The position numbers and the translations under genes were made by a program. A stretch of 8,081 nucleotides of DNA from Gammaproteobacteria bacterium (GTDB lineage Bacteria; Pseudomonadota; Gammaproteobacteria; Steroidobacterales; Steroidobacteraceae), in assembly GCA_010031985.1 (NCBI GenBank), contig RGYP01000071.1:1-8081 (forward strand), in the 5' to 3' direction. Of this stretch, positions 1 through 5,611 are shown in pieces; position 1 is the first letter of the stretch; each line of letters starts with the position of its first letter. Under the pieces are notes generated by a model. The model was given only the letters and a program-made list of their open reading frames with translations. It had not been told where the DNA came from and searched no databases.

Positions 1-708
1 GCCGTAGGTCTCGCGTCCACTCGCATGAAAGCCACTTTGCCCCGGCGCGACCACGCCAGCCAGATTTTCCGTAGCACGGGCGCGCAACAGCACCTCCCAA
101 TGCGCACGTCCGGTCGGCACGGTGAACGCTGCGGGCACCACGAACCAGTCGGCACCGTCGGCGCTCAGGCGCCGATAAAGTTCGGGGAAACGCAGGTCGT
201 AACACACCGAGAGTCCAACCCGCCCCGCGGGCGTGTCCACGGCTACCACTTCGCTACCCGGCCGAAAATTGGCCGATTCGCGATGCGCCTCGCCGCGACC
301 CGGAACGTCGACATCGAACAGATGAATTTTGTCGTAGCGCGCGCGACGCTCACCCGCCGCGTCGAACACCAAACAGGCCGCACCGACGCGACGCTCACCC
401 GGAACCCGCAGCGGGATCGTCCCGGCGATCACCCAAATCTTGAGACGGGCCGCGAGTGCTGCGATGGCATCTTGCGCGAGACCTCGACCGTCATCCTCGG
501 CGATGGCGAGCCGATCGGTGTCCCGCATTGCCATGCAGGAAAAGTTCTCGGGCAACACGGCGACGCAGGCACCGGCATCGGCGGCCACGCGCAGCAAACG
601 GTCGGCAGTGGCGAGATTGCTCGCAACGTCGGGGCCGCTCGTCATCTGCAAGGCAGCAACCGTGGGTGTGTCCCGCATCGTCGGCAAGGGCTTTGAAGGC
701 GAGGTCAT
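1..708 (-). CDS. Nit1-like carbon-nitrogen hydrolase (probable deaminated glutathione amidase), 3' end cut by window edge
   Basis: This is a nitrilase-superfamily amidase. The family uses a Glu-Lys-Cys triad, and all three residues are visible: E54 in LPENFS, K127 in YDKIHLFDVD and C169 in CYDLRFPELYR. A fourth conserved Glu lies in HWEVLLRARATEN (E205). The sequence around K127 to C169 and the HWEVLLRARA block resemble NIT1 and E. coli YbeM, which hydrolyse deaminated glutathione as a metabolite-repair step in the cytoplasm; that substrate is inferred. The first 236 codons are present, and the remaining C-terminus (about 30-40 residues in the family) lies before base 1. The ATG at 708 begins one base after the rng stop codon, with no clear Shine-Dalgarno site, which suggests coupling. 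An alternative start is the Met at residue 11 (base 678), closer to the conserved VAALQM strand. Confidence 0.9.
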   Translation of the reverse strand, partial: MTSPSKPLPTMRDTPTVAALQMTSGPDVASNLATADRLLRVAADAGACVAVLPENFSCMAMRDTDRLAIAEDDGRGLAQDAIAALAARLKIWVIAGTIPLRVPGERRVGAACLVFDAAGERRARYDKIHLFDVDVPGRGEAHRESANFRPGSEVVAVDTPAGRVGLSVCYDLRFPELYRRLSADGADWFVVPAAFTVPTGRAHWEVLLRARATENLAGVVAPGQSGFHASGRETYG

Positions 709-709
709 G

Positions 710-2230
710 TCAGGCGAGGACGACATCGTAACGATCCACTTCGTACAGTGCTTCGGCCTGCAGCCGAATGGGTCGACCGATGTCGCTTTCGAGTTCCGCG
801 AGTACCGGTGACTCGTCGCCGAGCAGACACTCGACCACGTCCTGATGGGCGAGTACCAACAATTCGCGGCTGTCGAACTGGCGCGCCTGACGGAGGATTT
901 CTCTGAAGATATCCTGGCAAACCGTCTCGACGGAGCGGATCGAGCCGCGACCCTCGCAGGTCGGGCAGTTCTCGCAAAGCAGATGCTCGAGACTCTCGCG
1001 GGTGCGCTTGCGCGTCATTTCGACGAGTCCCAGCGGCGAGATCGGCGCCACCTGGGTCTGTGCATGATCACCCGCGAGCGACTGCCGCAGCGCGGCGAGA
1101 ACCTGCTCGCGATGGGCCTCGTCGACCATGTCGATGAAGTCGATGATGATGATGCCGCCGAGATTACGCAGCCGCAGTTGTCGCGCGATCGCCACCGCCG
1201 CCTCGAGATTGGTGCGAAAGATGGTGTCCTCGAGATTGCGGTGACCGACGAAGCCGCCAGTGTTGACGTCGATGGTCGTCATCGACTCGGTCTGGTCGAT
1301 GACCAGGTAGCCGCCCGACTTCAAAGAAACCTTGCGCTCGAGAGCGCGATTGATCTCCTCCTCGACACCATGCAGATCGAAGATGGGGCGAGGCCCAGCG
1401 TGCCATTCGAGACGGGGCGCGTGGGCCGGCGTGAAGTCGCGAACGAACTGCTGCAGGCGCGCGAGTTCGGGCTCGTCGTCGACGAGTACGCGCTCGACGC
1501 CACGGCCGAGCTCATCGCGCAGTACGCGCAGCGCGAGCGGCAGGTCCTCGTGCACGAGCTCGCCGACCGCAGCACGCAACGAGCGCTCGCGCACGTGCCG
1601 CCACAAGCGCTCGAGGTACTCAAGATCATTGGCTAGCAGTTTTTCGTCTATGCCCTCGGCTGCGGTACGCACGATGTAACCGCCGGGATGCGTGTCGCCG
1701 ACGATCTGCTGCATGGTGTCGCGCAGGCGCTGTCGCTCGGCCTCGTCTTCGATTTTTGCCGAGATGCCGATACCGCGACCACGCGGCATGAAGACCAGAT
1801 AGCGTGACGGCAAAGAAATGAAGGTCGTGAGCCTCGCTCCCTTGGCGCCCATCGGATCCTTGACGACCTGAACGACGATGTCGTCACCCTGATTGACGAG
1901 ACGCCGGATGTCGACGACTTCGTCACGGACCGCCGAGGGTAGCCCTGAGGGTCCACCCGAGGTGCCCGCCGCGGCCACGTGCTGCGCATCGAACTGCGCA
2001 CCCTCGCTGACGATGTCGTTGACGTGCAAAAAAGCCGTCCGCGCGAGACCGAGCTCGACGAATGCCGCCTGCATGCCGGGCAACACGCGCGTGATCCGCC
2101 CCTTGTAGACGTTGCCCACGAGGCCGCGGCGACTCGCGCGCTCGACGAACACCTCTTGCAGCACCCCGCCCTCGAGCAGCGCGGCGCGCGTCTCGCGGGG
2201 TGCGATGTTGATGAGGATTTCCGCGCTCAT
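710..2230 (-). CDS. rng: Ribonuclease G
   Basis: This endoribonuclease of the RNase E/G family matures the 5' end of 16S rRNA and takes part in mRNA decay in the cytoplasm. The protein is 506 residues (E. coli RNase G is 489). An N-terminal S1 domain spans roughly residues 35-135 (GNVYKGRITRVLPGMQAAFV). The catalytic region carries the two metal-binding aspartates, D321 in TIDVNTGGFVGHRNL and D364 in IIIDFIDM. The zinc-link motif is NCPTCEGRG (C422 and C425). There is no long C-terminal degradosome scaffold, which separates it from RNase E. An extra Gly/Ala/Ser-rich stretch lies at about residues 76-101. The ATG at 2230 overlaps the maf stop as ATGA and gives the family-typical start MSAEILIN, so I chose it over an upstream in-frame start at 2245. 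Confidence 0.97.
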   Translation of the reverse strand: MSAEILINIAPRETRAALLEGGVLQEVFVERASRRGLVGNVYKGRITRVLPGMQAAFVELGLARTAFLHVNDIVSEGAQFDAQHVAAAGTSGGPSGLPSAVRDEVVDIRRLVNQGDDIVVQVVKDPMGAKGARLTTFISLPSRYLVFMPRGRGIGISAKIEDEAERQRLRDTMQQIVGDTHPGGYIVRTAAEGIDEKLLANDLEYLERLWRHVRERSLRAAVGELVHEDLPLALRVLRDELGRGVERVLVDDEPELARLQQFVRDFTPAHAPRLEWHAGPRPIFDLHGVEEEINRALERKVSLKSGGYLVIDQTESMTTIDVNTGGFVGHRNLEDTIFRTNLEAAVAIARQLRLRNLGGIIIIDFIDMVDEAHREQVLAALRQSLAGDHAQTQVAPISPLGLVEMTRKRTRESLEHLLCENCPTCEGRGSIRSVETVCQDIFREILRQARQFDSRELLVLAHQDVVECLLGDESPVLAELESDIGRPIRLQAEALYEVDRYDVVLA

Positions 2231-2838
2231 GCCCCAGAGTGCCATACGCCCACGCCGGCTGCGACCAGCAAGACGGCAGTCTCGGCCAGCGGCAAACCCA
2301 TGACGCCGGAATAACTGCCCTCGATGTGCTCGACGAACACGGCACCCCGCCCCTGAATGGCATAGCCACCCGCCTTGTCGCGCGGCTCGCCACTCGCCCA
2401 GTAACGCCTCGCCTCGGCCTCGCTGATCTTGCGGAACGTCACGCGAGTTCGCGACACGACCGAGCGCGTGCCCGAGCTCATTACCAGCGCCACCGCCGAG
2501 AGCACCTCGTGAGTACGGGCCGAGAGTCGCGCGAGCGTTGCAATCAGCGCTGGCTCGTCAGCAGGTTTGCCGAGCAGCAGGCCCTCGAGGGTCACGGTGG
2601 TGTCGGCACCCAGCACCGGCAAATTCATCGCGCCGCGCCGCTGTCGATCGGCGTAGACCCACTCCGCCTTCGCACGCGCCAATCTTTCGACGTAGCTCGC
2701 AGGCGCTTCGCCGGGCAGCGCGCGCTCGTCGAGATCGGCTGGCTGCACGATGTGCGGCACGCCGATTTGCTGCAGCAACTCGCGTCGACGCGGTGACGCC
2801 GAGGCCAGACAAATCACGGCTCGGTTCGCCTCAGTCAC
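2227..2838 (-). CDS. maf: Maf/YhdE-type nucleoside triphosphate pyrophosphatase (dTTP/UTP)
   Basis: Maf proteins hydrolyse non-canonical or excess nucleoside triphosphates to monophosphates. This one matches the YhdE branch, which acts on dTTP, UTP and modified forms. Visible motifs are SASPRRRELL (13-22), LGADTTV with the presumed catalytic D79, the GKP lysine K91, DKAGGYAIQG (154-163) and GSYSGVMGLPL (174-184). With a GTG start at 2838 the product is 203 residues, normal for the family, and overlaps the rlmH stop by 8 bases. Another GTG at 2856 would add six residues. No ATG lies near the expected start and neither GTG has a convincing ribosome-binding site, so the exact start is uncertain. 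It is followed by rng in ATGA overlap, the same maf-rng pairing as in E. coli. Confidence 0.93.
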   Translation of the reverse strand: MTEANRAVICLASASPRRRELLQQIGVPHIVQPADLDERALPGEAPASYVERLARAKAEWVYADRQRRGAMNLPVLGADTTVTLEGLLLGKPADEPALIATLARLSARTHEVLSAVALVMSSGTRSVVSRTRVTFRKISEAEARRYWASGEPRDKAGGYAIQGRGAVFVEHIEGSYSGVMGLPLAETAVLLVAAGVGVWHSGA

Positions 2839-3301
2839 GGTGGTAGGGATGGCCACTCGCCAAAGTATGCGCACGGTAGAGCTGCTCGACGAGCAGCACT
2901 CGCGCGAGTCCATGCGGCAGCGTGAGCCGCGACAGCGACCAACTCGCCGCCGCGCGCGCGCGTACTGCGGCCGCATGGCCATCGGGGCCACCGATGAGCA
3001 AGGCCAGATCGGGCGTCTCGCGCGCCAAGTCCTCTAACTTGCCGGCAAGCTCACGCGTACTCAAAGATTTTCCGGTCTCATCGAGCAGGATGACCCGCTC
3101 GCGATCACGCAAGGCGGCAAGCACGCGCTCACCCTCGCGCTGCACCGCGGTCTCGGCACTGCGCGCAGCACTGCGTGATGCCGCTTCGATCTCGAGCAGC
3201 TCCACTCGCCAAGGTGATTTGAAGCGACGCAGGTAGTCGGCAACGGCTTCGTCGACCCAGCCCGGCTGTCTCGCGCCGACCGTGATGATGCGCAGCCGCA
3301 T
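2831..3301 (-). CDS. rlmH: 23S rRNA pseudouridine(1915) N3-methyltransferase RlmH
   Basis: RlmH is a SPOUT-family methyltransferase. It uses S-adenosylmethionine to methylate pseudouridine 1915 in helix 69 of 23S rRNA on assembled 70S ribosomes. The product is 156 residues (E. coli 155). The knotted SAM-binding core is evident as LLIGGPDGH (101-109) followed by SWSLSRLTLPHGLARVLLVE, and the protein ends with the family-typical HPYHRD. The N-terminus MRLRIITVGARQPGWV is also typical. I chose the ATG at 3301; a TTG two codons upstream (3307) is possible. A weak GCGAG element lies just upstream. The gap to rsfS is 28 bases. Pairing of rsfS and rlmH is widely conserved and links late ribosome steps. 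Confidence 0.97.
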   Translation of the reverse strand: MRLRIITVGARQPGWVDEAVADYLRRFKSPWRVELLEIEAASRSAARSAETAVQREGERVLAALRDRERVILLDETGKSLSTRELAGKLEDLARETPDLALLIGGPDGHAAAVRARAAASWSLSRLTLPHGLARVLLVEQLYRAHTLASGHPYHRD

Positions 3302-3329
3302 CGACAACTCGCTGGCGGACGACGCGCCC

Positions 3330-3833
3330 TCAGGCGCGGCCGCGCGCGGCCGGACGTGGTACGTCCCAAAGATTTTCGAGCTGATAGAACTCGCGCGTTC
3401 GGGGCAGCATCACGTGCACCATGACGTCCGGCAAATCGACCAGCACCCACTCACCCTGCTGCTCGCCCTCGACGCCTAGCGGTCGCTGACCGGCCGCCTT
3501 GACCATCTGCACCACGCGATCGGCAATCGATCGCAGGTGCCGGTCCGACGTGCCGCTCGCGATCACCATGAAATCGGCAACGTCACTCACGCCCCGCACG
3601 TCGAGCACCCGCACGTCGACCGCCTTCATGTCGGCGAGCGCCGCTTGCACGACGGGCAGCGCGGGCGGCACGGCCGCGGGACGTCGATGCTTGGCTTGTG
3701 TTGGCTTGGCGGTGGGCGGCTTGCGTGGCTTGCCCGGGGCCGGCGCGCGAGAGGCGGTTTTGCGCGCGGATTTTGCTGCAGTCTTGCGGACGGGCTTAGC
3801 GCCGGGTTTGCGTTCGTTCATGAGCGAGAGCAT
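3330..3833 (-). CDS. rsfS: Ribosomal silencing factor RsfS with basic N-terminal extension
   Basis: RsfS (Iojap/DUF143 family) binds ribosomal protein uL14 on the 50S subunit and blocks joining to 30S, damping translation under nutrient limitation. The conserved domain covers roughly residues 57-156, with VSDVADFMVIASGTSDRHLRS, GVEGEQQGEWVLVDLPDVMVH and a closing FYQLENLW, all close to the E. coli protein (105 residues). The product here is 167 residues because about 55 residues precede the domain. These are rich in Lys, Arg, Ala and Pro with RKTA-like repetition and look disordered. The start ATG at 3833 has a CGGAATG element at suitable spacing; an alternative ATG at 3821 has none. Either start lies inside the 3' end of nadD, giving a 38-base or 26-base overlap. 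Confidence 0.95.
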   Translation of the reverse strand: MLSLMNERKPGAKPVRKTAAKSARKTASRAPAPGKPRKPPTAKPTQAKHRRPAAVPPALPVVQAALADMKAVDVRVLDVRGVSDVADFMVIASGTSDRHLRSIADRVVQMVKAAGQRPLGVEGEQQGEWVLVDLPDVMVHVMLPRTREFYQLENLWDVPRPAARGRA

Positions 3834-4482
3834 AACATTCCGACTCGACGATGATGCTGCGGACGGGCTCCGGCACGAGAAACCGCGGGTCGCCGCCGCT
3901 CACCAGAAGTTCGCGCAGGTCGGTCGAAGAAATCTCGAGCGGCGTGACCTTGCGCACGTGAACGCAGCCCGCTCGGCGCTCGTGCAGCGTGGCCACGTCG
4001 GCGACCCCACGCTCGGCGAGTAACGCCGCGAGCGGCCCGCTGATCGGCGCTTGCCAACCCGGTCGATGCGCGACGACGACGTGCGCCACGGCAAAAATCT
4101 CCTGCCATCGATGCCACGAGGTAAAACCCGCAAAGGCATCCATGCCGAGCAACAGACATAGTGGACGCTGCGGATACGCCTCACGCAACTCGCTCAAAGT
4201 ATCGATCGTGTAGCTCACGCCACCGCGTCTGATCTCGCGGTCATCGAGCACGAACCCCGGCTGGCCGGCAATCGCCACCCGCAACATCTCGAGACGCAGT
4301 TCGGCTGAGGCGAGTGGCGGGTCGCGATGACCGGGGTTACCCACCGGAATCCAATGCAGTTCGGCAAGCCGCAGTGCACGCATCAATTCGTAGCCGGTGC
4401 GCAGATGTCCGACATGCACTGGATCGAAGGTGCCACCAAAGATTCCGATCGGCGCGTCTTTGTCTGCGGGCACTGCGCTCAT
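3796..4482 (-). CDS. nadD: Nicotinate-nucleotide adenylyltransferase NadD
   Basis: NadD transfers AMP from ATP to nicotinate mononucleotide, giving deamido-NAD in the main NAD biosynthesis route. The 228-residue protein shows the nucleotidyltransferase signature GGTFDPVHVGH (16-26) and the second ATP-binding signature ISSTDLR (184-190). Between them, VSYTIDTLSEL and LLLGMDAFAGFTSWHRWQEI match the family. The ATG at 4482 overlaps the holA stop as ATGA, and the protein then begins a few residues before the first strand, as expected. A TTG at 4503 would only add seven residues. The 3' end overlaps the rsfS start by 38 bases. HolA, NadD and RsfS are adjacent in many Gammaproteobacteria. Confidence 0.97.
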   Translation of the reverse strand: MSAVPADKDAPIGIFGGTFDPVHVGHLRTGYELMRALRLAELHWIPVGNPGHRDPPLASAELRLEMLRVAIAGQPGFVLDDREIRRGGVSYTIDTLSELREAYPQRPLCLLLGMDAFAGFTSWHRWQEIFAVAHVVVAHRPGWQAPISGPLAALLAERGVADVATLHERRAGCVHVRKVTPLEISSTDLRELLVSGGDPRFLVPEPVRSIIVESECYALAHERTQTRR

Positions 4483-5492
4483 CGAACCGGACGCAACCCG
4501 CAAAATTCGGCACAGAGCAAGGTCAATTCGTCCCAGGGGTCGCCGGCCAGTCGACCCTTGATCATGCGATCGGCACGCAGCGCCCTCGATGACAGCCTGG
4601 CGAACGGCAAACGCGCCGCGCGCGGCCGGGCTCGTTCGAGTGCGGCAAGCTGTGCCGAAGTCAGACGCGGCCCCGGTCGTCGTGCGGGATCATCGCCCTG
4701 CTTCATCGACCAAAGATTTCGCAACTCACGGGTGATTGCCCACAACACGAGCGTGGGCTCCGTACCCTCACCGCGCAAACCCGCGAGAATACGCAGTGCA
4801 CGCGCCGCATCGCCCGTGACCACCGCCTCGCCGAGCGCAAAGACGTCGTAGCGTGCGCTCGAAGCGACTGCGGTCAGAACTGCGGCCGCATCGAGTCGAC
4901 CCGCCGGTACCAATAATTTGAGCTTTTCGATCTCCTGCTGCGCGGCGAGCAGGTTGCCCTCGACGCGCGCCGCAAGCAGCGTGACCGCGTCGGCGGTGGG
5001 CTCGAGTCCGGCAGCACGCAGACGCTGCGACAACCAACCCTCGAGCTGTCGCGGACCGACTTCCCAAATCGGCAGCCAGGCAGCCTTGGCCTCCACGGCC
5101 TTGACCCAGGCCGTGTTCTGCGCGGCGACGTCGAGACGCGGCGTGATCAAAAGCAGCAGGATGTCGTCGCCCTCGCGAGCGATCAGCGACTGCAGTGCAG
5201 CGCCGCCTTCCTTGCCGGCTTTCCCCGAGAAACGGAGCTCGATCACGCGCCGATCGCCGAACAGCGACAGCGAGCCCGCTGAGGCGAGGATGTCTGACCA
5301 ATCGGCATTACGTTCCGGAAAATGCACCTCGCGATCGGTATAGCCCGTCTGCCGGGCCGCAGCACGAATGGCATCGCAGGCCTCGGAGACGAGTAAATCT
5401 TCATCGCCCGACACCAAATAGGTGGCGGCGAGCTGACGGCGTTGCACGGCCTGCTTCAGGTGCGCGCCAAAATTGTCGAGGGCGAGTTTCAT
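4479..5492 (-). CDS. holA: DNA polymerase III subunit delta
   Basis: Delta is the clamp-loader subunit that opens the beta sliding clamp. It works with delta-prime and tau/gamma at the replication fork. The 337-residue length matches the family (E. coli 343). The N-terminus MKLALDNFGAHL leads into YLVSGDEDLLVSEACDAI, the usual degenerate AAA+ beginning. The segment SLSLFGDRRVIEL (74-86) carries the Leu-Phe pair (L77, F78) that in E. coli delta wedges the clamp open. EGNLLAAQQEIEKLKLL (178-194) and the C-terminal helical domain (about 212-330) are typical. No strong Shine-Dalgarno site precedes the ATG at 5492. This is the first gene of the minus-strand unit here. The usual upstream partner lptE is not present between it and the divergent receptor gene. 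Confidence 0.95.
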   Translation of the reverse strand: MKLALDNFGAHLKQAVQRRQLAATYLVSGDEDLLVSEACDAIRAAARQTGYTDREVHFPERNADWSDILASAGSLSLFGDRRVIELRFSGKAGKEGGAALQSLIAREGDDILLLLITPRLDVAAQNTAWVKAVEAKAAWLPIWEVGPRQLEGWLSQRLRAAGLEPTADAVTLLAARVEGNLLAAQQEIEKLKLLVPAGRLDAAAVLTAVASSARYDVFALGEAVVTGDAARALRILAGLRGEGTEPTLVLWAITRELRNLWSMKQGDDPARRPGPRLTSAQLAALERARPRAARLPFARLSSRALRADRMIKGRLAGDPWDELTLLCAEFCGLRPVR

Positions 5493-5553
5493 GCGGTGGG
5501 CTAAGGATTATCCGCGAGCCGCCGGGTCTGCGCGGTACTCCGACGCGCCGACT

Positions 5554-5581
5554 TTGCCGCCCCCTTATATCTCATTATGTT
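5554..5581 (+). promoter_or_regulatory. Candidate sigma-70 promoter for the receptor gene
   Basis: The sequence shows TTGCCG as a possible -35 and TATGTT as a possible -10, separated by 16 bases. TATGTT matches 4 of 6 consensus bases. The -10 overlaps the left arm of the putative Zur site, an arrangement in which bound repressor would exclude RNA polymerase. Transcription would begin around 5588-5590, leaving a leader of about 22-24 bases before the GTG start. Other AT-rich hexamers nearby (for example TATAGT at 5583) could serve as the -10 instead, so this is tentative. Confidence 0.35.
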
Positions 5582-5593
5582 ATATAGTATCAT
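5577..5593 (+). promoter_or_regulatory. Candidate Zur operator
   Basis: The 17 bases ATGTTATATAGTATCAT form an imperfect palindrome in which 5 of 8 pairs match. Compared from memory with the proteobacterial Zur core TGTTATANTATAACA, the inner 15 bases agree at 11 of 14 defined positions, and the flanking ATTT on the right also fits the extended site. It lies in an AT-rich island in an otherwise GC-rich window, 18 bases before the start of a ZnuD-like gene and over its probable promoter. The identity of the regulator is inferred from this match and from the zinc-related genes downstream. Another Fur-family protein cannot be excluded. Confidence 0.6.
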
Positions 5594-5611
5594 TTGTGAT
5601 ATTCGCTGCTA

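Larger units (their letters stand above)
5493..5611. promoter_or_regulatory. Divergent intergenic region between holA and the zinc receptor gene
   Basis: This 119-base gap must hold promoters for both directions unless the minus-strand genes are transcribed from further away. The holA-proximal half is GC-rich. The receptor-proximal part, about 5561-5603, is abruptly AT-rich and contains the operator candidate listed separately. For the plus strand, TTGCCG (5554-5559) and TATGTT (5576-5581), 16 bases apart, form a plausible sigma-70 promoter. For the minus strand I see only a GATAAT (5512-5507) without a matching -35 and very close to the holA start, so no confident promoter can be assigned. 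There is no visible terminator. Confidence 0.5.

Noticed and set aside
25..696. Long plus-strand open frame (223 residues) opposite the nitrilase gene
   Set aside because: The minus strand encodes a nitrilase with an intact catalytic triad. The plus frame is low-complexity, rich in Arg/His/Gly and matches no family; open antisense frames are common in GC-rich DNA.
1132..1157. Tandem GAT/ATG-like trinucleotide run resembling a microsatellite
   Set aside because: It is the codon run for the conserved IIIIDFIDM catalytic segment of RNase G on the minus strand, so protein constraint explains it.
845..1636. Long plus-strand open frame (263 residues) opposite rng
   Set aside because: RNase G is strongly conserved over the same bases. 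The antisense frame shows no recognisable domain and no ribosome-binding site.
3334..3352. GC-rich self-complementary stretch (GGCGCGGCCGCGCGCGGCC) considered as a terminator
   Set aside because: It lies in the end of the rsfS coding sequence, has no following T tract on either strand, and rlmH follows closely on the same strand.
5577..5601. Fur (iron) box
   Set aside because: The sequence fits the Zur core better than the GATAATGATAATCATTATC Fur consensus, and both downstream genes look zinc-related. Kept only as an alternative.
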